Shown here piece after piece: positions 27,180 to 34,900 of a stretch of 64,000 nucleotides of DNA. The DNA lies in the NCBI GenBank assembly GCA_964036315.1, contig OZ038480.1, positions 16,173,844-16,237,843 of the forward strand. Direction: 5' to 3'. This DNA is from Acanthosepion esculentum. Taxonomy: Eukaryota; Mollusca; Cephalopoda; Sepiida; Sepiidae. Each line of letters starts with the position of its first letter. The first letter of the stretch is position 1. Both the position numbers and the translations under genes were made by a program. The notes below the pieces were generated by a model. It was given only the letters and a program-made list of their open reading frames with translations, was not told the DNA's origin and ran no database searches.

Positions 27180-27638
27180 TTTGTTTAGGAAAACATGAAT
27201 TTTCCTTAAAAAATTCTTCAAATTTTTTTTCTTTCTTTCCTTAATTGTAAATGATGTAATTCTTGCTGCTATTGACAACATCTTACTAATAATTTTTATA
27301 TATGAATCCTACCTAGTTGTATGTAATAAACACTGGCACTTTCATTATTGAAGTTTGTTTTAGGTTCAATTCAATCAAAGATTTTTTTCTCTTTTTTCAC
27401 TTTGAGATTTGATTGGTTGCAGAACAATTATAAATAGGAAACATATTTTGTTTAAAATCATTTGGTTCTCTCTGCTGATTGGTGTTTTATTATTTCAGAG
27501 CCATTTGACCTCTCCAATACAGCACGTGCAGTATTTGATGAGGACACTTTCACACGGGTCTATCGTGTGTTTCAGACCAGCTACAAAAGACTGGATAAGA
27601 GGAAAGATGTCAATGACATTCTGACCCGGCCATTCTAA
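4863..27638 (+). CDS. TENT2: GLD-2-type cytoplasmic poly(A) RNA polymerase, complete, 12 coding exons
   Basis: Joins of 4863-5260, 7544-7652, 10465-10579, 11439-11530, 13691-13754, 17347-17413, 17511-17587, 17784-17912, 25245-25291, 25701-25834, 26669-26775 and 27499-27638 give 1479 nt, or 492 residues plus TAA; vertebrate GLD-2 is of similar length. All introns are GT-AG and phases agree. The family is a non-canonical poly(A) polymerase that extends mRNA tails in the cytoplasm with RNA-binding partners, since it lacks an RNA-binding domain of its own. The nucleotidyltransferase core shows GSSMSGFG (215-222), the SDMD metal pair D227/D229 and a third aspartate D287 in VECDLNINN. A helical central segment (about 309-366) and a PAP-associated region (GDLFLGFLKYYATNFD, about 396-411) follow. 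Residues 1-170 are low complexity, with a GRGRG patch and basic KRPKRQ and FKRQR clusters that may be a nuclear signal. Family assignment is confident; the symbol follows vertebrate usage. Confidence 0.95.
5261..7543 (+). other. TENT2: GLD-2 intron 1, no feature recognised
   Basis: AT-rich, no coding homology; a poly-T run lies at 6785-6804 and a CT tract just before the acceptor. Confidence 0.6.
7544..7652 (+). CDS. TENT2: GLD-2 coding exon 2
   Basis: 109 nt between an AAAG acceptor and a GTAAGT donor. The first base completes the split Lys codon. The neighbouring candidate AGs give the wrong frame or an in-frame stop, so this acceptor was chosen by phase. It encodes residues 134-169, including RQLDGGNM, the basic FKRQR cluster and SPGPLLEITGYDK. 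Confidence 0.87.
7831..7866. repeat. (AT)n microsatellite
   Basis: Uninterrupted AT dinucleotides directly abutting the left end of the fold-back element at 7868. Confidence 0.95.
7868..8090. mobile_element. Fold-back element family 1, copy A (centre deleted)
   Basis: Left arm (about 7894-7980) and right arm (about 7998-8085) are near-perfect inverted copies containing TACAAGTATTTAAG and CTGTTTATAATAAACAG. The spacer TTCAGGCCGGTAAATG is present once, though in the other copies it belongs to both arms, so the tip of the hairpin is deleted. The same family recurs at 25917 and 59627. Confidence 0.85.
8895..10190 (+). pseudogene. Ty3/gypsy-type pol remnant (RT and integrase pieces)
   Basis: 9069-9344 encodes DVCADRLRECC, ALLDLQRAYLQIRVHESLWP and LIKGTRYCLTHLGFGLN, a reverse transcriptase fragment of a gypsy-like element. 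After 9400, broken frames give integrase-like text (WYPLVRQDAF, TINCASQQN). A terminal piece near 9880-9960 resembles the C-terminal pol region (QIWQGTNP, PQTVKI). The region between RT and integrase, expected to hold RNase H, is missing. No LTRs were recognised. It lies inside GLD-2 intron 2. Confidence 0.75.
10465..10579 (+). CDS. TENT2: GLD-2 coding exon 3
   Basis: 115 nt between a CTCTGCAG acceptor and a GTGAGT donor; starts in phase 0 and ends in phase 1. It encodes the helical lead-in to the catalytic core, including MNYFSKHHQAEEVYRKKMKL and IIQGVFP. Confidence 0.93.
10770..10810. repeat. (TC)n tract
   Basis: A C/T-rich tract with a run of CT dinucleotides, in GLD-2 intron 3. Confidence 0.8.
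11439..11530 (+). CDS. TENT2: GLD-2 coding exon 4, catalytic DxD exon
   Basis: 92 nt; acceptor TTGTTTAG, donor GTTAAA. It carries the nucleotidyltransferase signature GSSMSGFGTNKSDMDLCL. The two metal-binding aspartates (227, 229) are intact, so catalysis is expected. Confidence 0.96.
12060..12847 (+). mobile_element. Retroposon with internal minisatellite, copy 1
   Basis: The 5' part has three tandem units of about 28 bp (GTCCTGGGTACGACGATAAA-like). The body (12170-12780) is a 26-28 bp minisatellite of the form TATTACCAGCTATACGTTTT followed by TGAAAAA. The 3' part reads GGCATTAAATGACCCATTGA and GGTTGATATG. Flanks AATAACATTACC (12048-12059) and AATAATATTGCC (12848-12859) form a 10/12 target-site duplication. 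No coding potential. Related copies lie at 46370 and 47070. Confidence 0.75.
13691..13754 (+). CDS. TENT2: GLD-2 coding exon 5
   Basis: 64 nt; acceptor TTTTCTAG, donor GTAAGT. Encodes IDQKREATEILNLVHRGLKK, matching the helix after the DxD strand in GLD-2 proteins. Ends in phase 1. Confidence 0.93.
14379..14514. mobile_element. 136 bp MITE, pogo/Tigger-like
   Basis: Terminal inverted repeats begin CAGTGTAACCCGGATATAAG on the left and end ATACGGGTTACACTG on the right, flanked by TA on both sides. An internal inverted copy of the repeat sits near 14432. There is no coding capacity. Confidence 0.8.
15081..15890. other. Unclassified GC-richer block, possibly an LTR or retroposon
   Basis: Less AT-rich than its surroundings, with overlapping open frames on both strands and no recognised protein. 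A GCATAAAAAGCCGGGTGCCA stretch at 15474-15493 looks like a TATA box followed by a start region. A tRNA B-box-like string lies on the minus strand near 15170. Identity unknown. Confidence 0.3.
15922..16285 (+). mobile_element. tRNA-derived SINE (family 3), full-length-like with A-tail
   Basis: The head GTAGCACAGTGGAGTAATGG resembles a pol III A box, and GGAATTGAATTCTAG is a decayed B box. The body has TAAATAGCAGGACAGATTGG and AACTCTGAATTC. It ends in a run of A. Shared with copies at 34940, 49372, 49903, 57110 and 62068. Confidence 0.75.
17212..17302. repeat. Compound (CG)(CA)(GT)(AT)n microsatellite
   Basis: Successive CG, CA, GT, GTAT and AT dinucleotide blocks ending about 45 bp before GLD-2 coding exon 6. 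Confidence 0.95.
17347..17413 (+). CDS. TENT2: GLD-2 coding exon 6
   Basis: 67 nt; acceptor TTTTTCAG, donor GTAACA. Encodes the strand SQVIKAKVPILKFWDDI that precedes the third catalytic aspartate. An (AT)n tract ends about 45 bp upstream of the acceptor. Confidence 0.94.
17511..17587 (+). CDS. TENT2: GLD-2 coding exon 7, third catalytic Asp
   Basis: 77 nt; acceptor TTTTTCAG, donor GTAAGG. Encodes VECDLNINNSVGIRNTHLL; D287 is the third carboxylate. The preceding intron is only 97 bp, the shortest in the gene. Confidence 0.95.
17784..17912 (+). CDS. TENT2: GLD-2 coding exon 8
   Basis: 129 nt; acceptor TCTCTGTAG, donor GTGAGT. Encodes LDWRVMPLVLFIKYW and the nucleotide-binding SSYSLGLMAIHYLQ stretch. 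It is followed by a 7.3 kb intron loaded with repeats. Confidence 0.95.
18700..19440 (+). pseudogene. Jockey-like LINE, 3' end of ORF2
   Basis: An open frame of 159 codons (18758-19237) encodes the region downstream of reverse transcriptase: YKSTIRPCMEYCCHIWSGAP, LDKIQRWIGNVIGPDL, SHRRDVASLCLFYKYFHGNC, and TSRLWNFLPYYRFP. The frame is intact to the stop, but RT and endonuclease are absent, so this is a 5'-truncated copy. It ends in GGGGTGATACGCTTAAAAAA. It is the youngest-looking of five copies in the window. Confidence 0.88.
20567..21347. mobile_element. hAT-like non-autonomous DNA element, 781 bp
   Basis: Left end CAGGGGTGTCCAAAC; right end GTTTGGACATGCCTG, imperfect inverted repeats starting CAGG. 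Flanking 8-mers ATATAGGG (20559-20566) and ATATAGGT (21348-21355) match 7 of 8, the hAT duplication length. No transposase was recognised inside. Confidence 0.75.
21470..22075 (+). pseudogene. LINE reverse-transcriptase C-terminal fragment, RTE-like
   Basis: It reads FRYFGVWISYNKFSIGEKEI, ENSISCAKCSFKQHCKLLQN, then with breaks LSAVYNYFLRSMVNGF, the typical segment after the YADD domain. Several stops interrupt it. No poly(A) tail was identified. Confidence 0.65.
22999..23375 (+). repeat. Two-copy tandem duplication, period about 188 bp
   Basis: TTTGACAAGTGAT at 22999 and again near 23187. Both units continue through CCAGAACACC/CCAAAAAACC, GCAGATAATTCCATA and TACATCACCTCT. The copies are clearly diverged. 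Confidence 0.7.
23669..24139. mobile_element. Fold-back element family 2 with tRNA-like centre, copy 1
   Basis: Left arm reads CACTATTTACATTATTCGGA...; the right arm is its inverse and ends AATAATGTAAATGG then ATCTCAGAAATATAGACAA. The flanks are identical: ATAATTTAAAG at 23658-23668 and 24140-24150. Between the arms, a minus-strand tRNA-like block has an A box (TGGCACAGTGGATAAAG) and a B box (GAGTTCAATACC), closest in feel to tRNA-Arg. The left end is truncated relative to other copies. Confidence 0.82.
24401..24459. repeat. (AT)n microsatellite
   Basis: Pure AT dinucleotide run in GLD-2 intron 8. Confidence 0.95.
24826..24893. repeat. (CT)n(CA)n microsatellite
   Basis: A short CT block followed by about 25 CA units, then ATATAT. 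Confidence 0.95.
25245..25291 (+). CDS. TENT2: GLD-2 coding exon 9 (47 nt)
   Basis: A short exon between a TTTTTCAG acceptor and a GTAATT donor. Encodes CGTKPPVLPSLQKLYP, matching the PILPSLQ stretch of GLD-2. Its size and its weak donor make it easy for gene finders to miss. Confidence 0.92.
25701..25834 (+). CDS. TENT2: GLD-2 coding exon 10, PAP-associated domain
   Basis: 134 nt; acceptor TACTTAAG, donor GTGAGT. Encodes DVFSISNDISSLRLDEELPP and then SENEESLGDLFLGFLKYYA, the start of the PAP/25A-associated region. Ends in phase 2. Confidence 0.95.
25883..25918. repeat. (AT)n microsatellite beside fold-back copy B
   Basis: Directly joins the left end of the fold-back element in the intron between GLD-2 exons 10 and 11. 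Confidence 0.95.
25917..26590. mobile_element. Fold-back element family 1, copy B, carrying a tRNA-Ser-like sequence
   Basis: Left arm (25921-26080) begins GAATTGGACATTGTCCGACA; right arm (26347-26515) is its inverse. The left-arm start is repeated at 26274-26346, and the right-arm end is repeated in part at 26514-26570, so the copy is rearranged. A tRNA-Ser-like block lies at 26083-26163. AT microsatellites flank both ends. Confidence 0.85.
26083..26163 (-). pseudogene. tRNA-Ser(CGA)-like pseudogene or SINE head
   Basis: The minus strand folds as a tRNA. Its acceptor CGCTCTG pairs with CGGAGAG with one mismatch and one wobble. The D arm is GCCGAAAGGTTAAGGC. The anticodon stem is CATCA/TGATG, with loop CGCGAAA giving anticodon CGA. 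There is a long variable arm and a perfect T arm (ACAGG TTCGATT CCTGT). The invariant U33 is G, and the discriminator does not fit, so I call it a pseudogene. Confidence 0.7.
26669..26775 (+). CDS. TENT2: GLD-2 coding exon 11
   Basis: 107 nt; acceptor CCTTTCAG, donor GTAAGT. Encodes FKRSAISIRTGTKLP and WKCLCIE, the beta elements after the LGFLKYYA helix. It lies about 80 bp after a fold-back element. Confidence 0.94.
27087..27178. repeat. (CATA)n(CA)n microsatellite
   Basis: Tetranucleotide CATA units change into a long CA run, in the last GLD-2 intron. Confidence 0.95.
27499..27638 (+). CDS. TENT2: GLD-2 terminal coding exon
   Basis: 140 nt including TAA at 27636-27638; acceptor TATTTCAG. 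Encodes EPFDLSNTARAVFDEDTFTR and a C-terminus ending NDILTRPF, which aligns with the EPFDGTNTARAV region of GLD-2 proteins. Confidence 0.95.
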
Positions 27639-28560
27639 GCCAAGAGCTCATCTACACAATTTTTTTTTTTTTCTTTCTCTCCCCACCCCCTCCATTACCT
27701 CCATATACAAAGAGGCTGCACACAGGCTGATGAGTCATCACCAAGTTCAGCCTTGTTCCAGTGGCAGATAGGAGGGTGGGTGGATGGATGGCAAAACTCA
27801 GGGTTTTTTTTTTCTTTTTTTCTTTTTTTTTTTTTTTTTCTAAACTCTCTCTTATTCTTTCATTGGGCCTTACAATACAGAACACATTCTGATGTTCAGC
27901 AATCTTCAGAAGTTACAGATGATATATGGAAACCAGCATATGTTGTCATTCCTTGATATTTTTCCTCTTCCAAAAAAAAAAAAAAAAAAAAAAAAAACTT
28001 TTCTTAACAAGGTGGGAAAGAAAAAGAAAAACATTGAAAGGTTCATCTCAGAGGGTGGTACCAAGAGAACAAGAATTTAACCCTACCCCCCACTTCTATC
28101 TTTCTCCAATCTCTATCAAGAAAATTTTAAGTGGAGTTTTCCATTCTCTCTTTCTCTGTCAGAGGATTGTGCTGGTCAATATAAAATAGTTGTATGTCGG
28201 GTTAGACATGAAAAGGTGGTACATGTTTCAAGTAGTCCAAAATGGACCTGGCCAGCCTTCATTGTATTTGAACAGCCACTGGTGCCAAGTTAAAATACCT
28301 CAGAATTCGGTGGGGAAGGGGAACGGGGACTATCAATCCTCCACCTCTGCAAAAAACCTCTTCTGTCACTCTTCTCCATGTTACTACCACCACCACCCTC
28401 CTCCTTCTCCTCCTGCTGCTACTACACTGTAATGTGTGTGTGTGTTTTGTTTTTTGTTCTTTTTTTTTTTTTTTGTATGTGTGCGTAAGATTTCCATCCC
28501 TTAAAAGGGCGGAAAGATCGGCAACTAAAACAATAAAAATGTAAATATTTTTTGTAAAAT
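27639..28560 (+). other. TENT2: 3' UTR of the GLD-2 gene
   Basis: About 0.9 kb after the stop, rich in homopolymer T and A runs and CT-rich tracts, with no convincing frame. The next strong AATAAA is at 28532, so the UTR probably ends near 28550-28560. Confidence 0.6.
28532..28537 (+). terminator. TENT2: Probable poly(A) signal of the GLD-2 gene
   Basis: A canonical AATAAA about 890 bp after the stop codon, followed by a T-rich stretch with TTTTGT that could serve as the downstream element. Confidence 0.6.
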
Positions 28561-29439
28561 GATTTTTTTTTTTTTTTTTTTTTTTCTTTCACAACAGTTT
28601 GTTTTTTGTTGGTTTGTTTTTGTCCTCCCCCTCTTTCAAGTGCAATTTTTCTGGTGACTGCATTTCAAGATCCGAGTCAGAATTTTTTTTGCTACCTACT
28701 TCAATCCTGGTTTTCTCTTTGCTTATCATCCACAGTTGATAGTTTAAGAAAAACTTTTTCGCTGCCTTGTTCTTAGTACAAGGCCATTTTATTTCACTAC
28801 TTCTGATGCTGCACTCCCTCTTTCTCATCATAAGTAAAAAAAAAAATAAAGGCAAAGTTCAATTTACAATACTGACCAATATTATGAAAAGAGCAACAGT
28901 TAGTATTATGAGCCAATATGGCATTTTTATTGTCATACTCCCTGATAGATATCCACAGCTATGAGTGTTTAAGTATACAGGAAGGATTGCATTTCTGTTT
29001 TGATGAAAATCTACAGGAAAACTGTTCTCTATGGTGAAAATAGGCATTGAAACTAACATTTTTAATGAGTGAATCTCTGATTTTAATCAATGGAGAACAT
29101 TTTCCTTGTTTGAGATTGGAGAGTACAGATTGAAGCTGGAATGAAATTTTACCTTAGGATGAGTCTAGTCTGAACATTATCACAAAATCCTACCATAGGT
29201 GAGCTATAAAAGAAAGGAATATTCTCCTAGTTGCATTTCCCCCATTATGGGCATTATTATATTCATGATATAACACCTTATTTCACAAAAGGAATGACAA
29301 ACCTGCTGCTCAGTTTTATACCACTGCATCGTACAGAAAATTATATACATATATTTACACTTGTCTCACACAGAAACTATACTACGTTTACAAAATAAGC
29401 AGTGTGAAAAGGTAACAAAAAGTAGGGTCTTACTTGTAA

Positions 29440-30360
29440 TAATTCCCAACAGGAACTGGAGAAACCATATTTAGGACTCAAGTTGAGCAGACCAGATTTC
29501 TGATATCATTAGACATATTCCTCTCAAAAAAAGATCACAAGTCATGGGTTTTTCCATGCTGGAGTTTCTATATCGGGGGGGGGGAATATATTCCAAAGGA
29601 AAATGGCACCTTGTAAGCTGCAGCACATGGGAGGTAGATTTAACCTCAACCCAGACTAAAAAAGCAAATGCTCGGCTTGACTCCTGAAAAATAAATGAGT
29701 AGCCACTTTGTCACTCTATGAAGTGATGTCACTAAGCAGTCATTATATGGCTTCCTCTCAACCAAAGGGAGATAATTGCTTTTTGTATGCCTACAGTACT
29801 CCCTCCTTTAACAGGTTTTAGAACTTATGAGGGCTTACTTGTATTCTGCTTGTTCTTGATATAATAGAAATGTAGGAACATACTTTTTTTTATTTTACAT
29901 TGTAGTTTGATAAAGTATGTGCATGCAATATATATTAAAAAGTACTAGTTTAAACAATGTCCATTTAACAGCACAGAAAGTTCTTACTGTGTTAGTGGGG
30001 AAGCTGTATTTAGGATTCCAGATTCAAGTAGGCTGGATTTGTTTGCTATGTCACAAGTGAAGATCTATTTCTCAAATGAGGAAGAGGCACACCAGAGATG
30101 GTTTCTATAACTGGGGAAATATATTCTCAAAGGAAAAATTGGTCATGGGCTTGTTACCTGCATCATGTGGTAGTTGGCTAGGGAGAGGCAGCTTTAGACT
30201 CAGCTTGGGATTAATTTTTTAAAAAAATGCAAAGGCTCAGCTTGACACTTGGAAGTTGGTGAACTGATTAGCCACTTTCATTATTCTATGAAGTGATGTC
30301 GCTAAGCAGTAGTAACATGAGTTCATTTCAAACAAAGGGAAATAATTGCCTTTTGTATCC
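29440..30360. repeat. Two diverged copies of a 350-400 bp unit
   Basis: Units near 29440-29795 and 29975-30360 share ATTTAGGA, GGGGAATATATTC, AAGGAAAA, GCTCGGCTTGACTCCT/GCTCAGCTTGACACTT, TATGAAGTGATGTC, CTAAGCAGT and AAAGGGAGATAATTGC, in the same order. No protein was recognised. They may be old dispersed repeats or a segmental duplication. Confidence 0.75.
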
Positions 30361-30745
30361 TAGCAAAATCAATTTTTAATGTTAGGTGATACATTAAACC
30401 ATATCCTATCGGATGCAAGAAAACAACTTTCCTTATTTTTAATAGAATAAAGTTTTCATTCCAATCAATAACCTAATTGGAACTGTTTATGAAGATAATT
30501 TTGAATTCTGTTGGAAAGAAATGGCTAATATAGCAAATACCTGGAAAAAGTTGGAAACAGTATTTCTATTATATTGAGTTGCAGAAAATATATTTAGGGT
30601 TGGTGATTGATATCAAAGCTAAAAAAAAGTTCTTACTTATAGCAGAGTTATTGTGGGGGGTGCTTTCCTTCTCCCCTCAATTTCCCCAAGTCAAAATACA
30701 ACTGTACTAGTGAAACTAAAAATTTAATTTGATTCAACCTGTAAA

Positions 30746-31090
30746 ATCATTTACACTATTTACATCATTTGGGCTGTTGTCCTCATCTTTATTGCCATAT
30801 TCATGACGTTTCAGCCGTTGTACACTTCTTCAGCTGGTATACATCAGAATTTTGAACCAAACCATTTATTTAGCCAAGAAGTGGGGGTAGATTGTTCTAA
30901 TTCCACATGCCGTGGTAAAAAAAAAAAATGGTTACTGAGACATTAGACTAAGTCCCAAAAATTCACTTATGTCCCTAGTAGATAAGTGTTGGTTGAAGTA
31001 CTCCAAAAAGTAACTGAACTCAGAGTTGTGAGTTCAATACCTGGCCAAAATCTGGAGAGTTTAATTACTAAAAGGAATTGAGATATCAAA
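30746..31090. mobile_element. Fold-back family 2, degraded copy
   Basis: The left arm is recognisable (TTTACACTATTTACATCATT, GTTTCAGCCGTTGTACAC), as is a B-box-like GAGTTCAATACCTGG near 31040. The right arm is not seen. Confidence 0.6.
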
Positions 31091-31614
31091 AAAAAAATAC
31101 ATTTGCAATGATCTAATATATAAAATATTACGAATTATAACTTGGGAAAAGAAGCTAAATGTTGCTCTCGGCTAAAACTAAGAATGGCAAATTGGTCAGG
31201 CTTTTGAAATTCAAGAGTTCATGTCATAGACAGCTACAAATTCATTCAGATAACATTTAAATGTCAACTCGATCAAGAACGAGCAGGGAGCATTAAAAAG
31301 ATTACTTTTTCTTTCTCCTGGTACATCATCCAATTTGACACAATAATTTTAGGCTTGATCAGCCATCATCCCCTCTACATCCTTCAAGTATTTGTGGAAA
31401 ACAAGAATTCTGAATTGTAGGATACTTTTTTTAAATACTATAGAAAAAATATAACTGCATATGTTATCCAAAATTAATGTTCATTGTAATGAAAGAAATG
31501 GAACAGTATTAAAGTTTTTGTTTTTTGTGGGGGGGGGGTTCCTAAATAAGGGAATTTTGGGATTGGAATCAATTTTTGTGTTGAGGAAAACAGAAAAAAT
31601 ATGCTTGAAAAAAA

Positions 31615-31620
31615 TTTATT
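31615..31620 (-). terminator. XYLB: Probable poly(A) signal of XYLB
   Basis: AATAAA on the minus strand about 225 bp after the stop. It is the first canonical hexamer I see downstream, implying a short 3' UTR. Confidence 0.5.
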
Positions 31621-31845
31621 TTACTTCCAAATTAATTTGATAAAATTTTCAATGGTAAATTCTTAGTTCTCATAAACTTTTTTTCTTTTCTTTTAAATGA
31701 AAAATTAAATCAAAAATCCATTCAGCAAATCATTTGTTAAAAACTTCAAAAATCAAAATCTTGGCTTTTAATCCTGGCCATCATCCAAATTTGGAAGCTT
31801 AAAATTTCCATTTTTTCTTCTTTTTATCTTCTCTTCAGTTGAATC

Positions 31846-31917
31846 TTATGCACTGTCTTCTGTTTTAGAAATTTTTTTCTCCAACATCTTGTATCTAGCA
31901 CACAGTTGTGTATACAT
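31846..31917 (-). CDS. XYLB: XYLB terminal exon with stop
   Basis: 72 nt; acceptor TTTTTCCAG, stop TAA at 31848-31846. Encodes [20 protein letters not shown] then DSA. The MYTQL...RYKMLEKKI stretch matches the XYLB C-terminus. Confidence 0.92.
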   Translation of the reverse strand: MYTQLCARYKMLEKKISKTEDSA

Positions 31918-34900
31918 CTGGAAAAAAAAAAATCAGTCAAAACTCGTTTAATTATTAATTATCTATTTAATGTCACAAAGCATTTCAAAGAAAATTCATA
32001 TAGGGTTGTCTGCAACAAAAAAAAAAAAAAGCTTTTTTTGAAAGCTTTTTTTTTTTAATCTTATCATATACTTGTGGCTAGAAATTTTGGAACTAAAAAG
32101 CCTAAAATACTCTTACCCAAGGATCAGCTCATTGTGGTGTCTAATAATGTTAATATGCCATAACCTTATGGAAAGTTTCATTATGGGGCTTTTAGGATCA
32201 CTTTACATTGAAAGAGGATCTAATTGCTTTAAAAGTAATGCCTGTCTCTTATTTTATATTGACTTACTAGCAGTATGACCCATCTTTGACCCAGTGTTTC
32301 ATTACTTGGAATTTTGGCCGTTCAGTTGGAGCAGTTTAAGTTTAAAGTCAGCCCACCCAAAAATCAATATTAGTAACAATTGGGTGCAACTGAAGGGGGT
32401 CCTGAAAAGGGCTGTTTTTGTGTTCTAAATCTTGTTTCAGCAATAGCAGTAGAAGTGTTTCTCCTCAGCCGTTGCATTCTTTGATCATCGTTTTCAGCTT
32501 TGCACACAGAACCTTTCAGGTATGCTCTTCTGGAAAGCCAATGGCTATGTTGATCTTTGGATTAAATGGCTCTGCTTGAGGCAAGCAGACTGAATGTTCT
32601 AAAGACGATTTGTTATCCCTTATTCGCATGGTGGACCTGGCGGCAGCGGTTTTGCAACCTAGGCACGTCCTTCTCTTTGGTGGCATGTCTTAGTAAGTAT
32701 GAATTCTCAAATAGAATGCATGAGCAAAAACCAGAAGAGAATGCTGTAAGGAATCTCTAAGCTTAAATAACTTTAGGAAAGGTTGGAAAAATAAATGTTA
32801 ATTAATAAAAAAAGCAAGCAAGCTTATTACTACGGTGAATGCAATGCAAAAACTGGTGGGACAATAAAAATTAAATAGGGAATGGCTATAAACGACAAAG
32901 AAAGCAACACCTTAGAACTGTATTAGTCTTTATGCAATGGAAAAGGTAACCTCACTTAAGAGAGAGTGAAGCTTGGCCAAGAAAAGGGAATGTGTAAGCA
33001 GGGATGGACATACAGAAGTAGAAGCAGAGTGAACGTGTAAAGGGGCTTCGAACAGGTGAGACATTGCATGTTGCAGGGCCACACATGCTAATTAACAAGG
33101 TCAATAGCAACCGATGGGCTACATGTGGAACTGTGAATCACGCCCACACAGCATGAAAGTAATATTAGGCAAATGAAACTGAGAGAAGATGAACAAACAA
33201 AACTTAGTAAATGGACACACAGAGTTGCAGAATGAGTGAGTTTACTCGTATGCAAGCAGAATTGTGGTGATGGGACACATCACTGATGTCTTGCACCTGT
33301 AAAACTTGGGTTCGCTACAATTTAGCGGTTGTTTCACAGGAAAAATGACGAATATAGGATGTCCCTGACAGAAGTTATTTTGCTTAAGGCATCATTAACC
33401 CCAATGTTATTTAGCATGTCTGTTGCCTTGTACAGCCGCACACTGAACACCCCTGCAGATGCTACATGACCGTCTCTTCATTGTGCATCCTTTGCGTTAG
33501 ATTTCAACTCTCTAAATTGATTGTACACTATTTTTTTACAGATATTAATTTTTGCACAAAGTGTAAAAAATCAGTTTTTTCACCTTCAAGGTTCTAATTT
33601 TTCCAACCAATTTGGACTTAAACTCACACTGAAGAATTATCTATCAGACAAAAAAAATTTCAGCGAAAACTGGAAACACATAAACAACATCCAATATCTG
33701 TCTATATTTCTGAGATGAGGTATTATGTACATTATTTACATTATTCGGACTATTGTCCTCATCTTTGTCGCCATATTTATTATGTTTCAGCCGTTGTAAG
33801 CTCTCCCTTCAAAAAAAAATAAAGGGTTCAGTTCGACATTCCAAACACCTGAAGAAGGCTGGAGTGTACAACAGCCGAAACGTAATAAATATGGCAACAA
33901 AGATGAGGACAATAGTCCGAATAATGTAAACAACATCCAATCGCATTTTGAGAATTATAGATACAGATTACATTTTAGGTTCTCTTCACAGATATGTTAA
34001 TTATTAATATTATAATTAATTATTATTTATAATTTATATAATTAATTATATAAATTTAACTAGGTAATAATTTAAACTATGGAAATAGGTGGTATTGCTT
34101 TCAGAGCAGCTTTTATGTATGAAATGGAAAAAAGAAAATCTACACCATTCGGCTTCCTTTTATCAAGTTATTTTAAAAGGAAAATGGTTTAAGATGTTAC
34201 TGATATATGAAATGCTGAAAAGTTCTCAACTCAACCCACTTCCCATAAGAAACACCAGAATACTTTGTTTTTTTTTCTCTTTCTCTGTGCTTGAGTTGGG
34301 AACTTTTTTCAACACTCATAATAAATAACTTTTTAGAAATTTCCATCTACACATAAAAAGTCTTCTTTTCATTATAACTTACATCTTTCCAGTTGGGATC
34401 CGGTTCAGCAATACAAGTCATGGCTGAAAGATTTTCAAGCAGTTCATTGAACTCTCCATTGCCCATCAATCCTAAAAATGAAAAAGATTTGTAGCAAAAA
34501 ATTTACTAAAAGTGCAGACACTGGGGGCGGGGAGTGATAATCCTATTTTAAAAGTTCAGCTAATGCTGTTTAGTTTGCATTAATACTTTCCCAATGGCAT
34601 GATAATTGTTTGAGAAAAGAGTTAGGGGGGCAAACACTTGAGAAAATCACTCTCCTATAATGATTCTCAGCAGAAATGGTTCTTGCTACAAGTCCATGGA
34701 TATTAACTTTCCACACTCCTGCCAAATCCTTTTGTTTAAAATAAACACGCATCAATTCAAGAAAGAGTGATAACTGAACTTGAAGTTTAATTTCCTGAAA
34801 AACTATTTTAAGAAAAAGATTTTAGGAATTTTGACTAACATTAACACTAGTCAGTGGATGCTCTCTTTATGGAAATGGTTAATTGCACAATTACAATGGT

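Larger units (their letters stand above)
28561..31614. other. Intergenic spacer between two convergent genes
   Basis: About 3 kb separate the two presumed poly(A) sites. No coding homology is seen. It contains a diverged duplication (29440-29795 and 29975-30360) and a degraded fold-back copy near 30746-31090. Confidence 0.6.
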
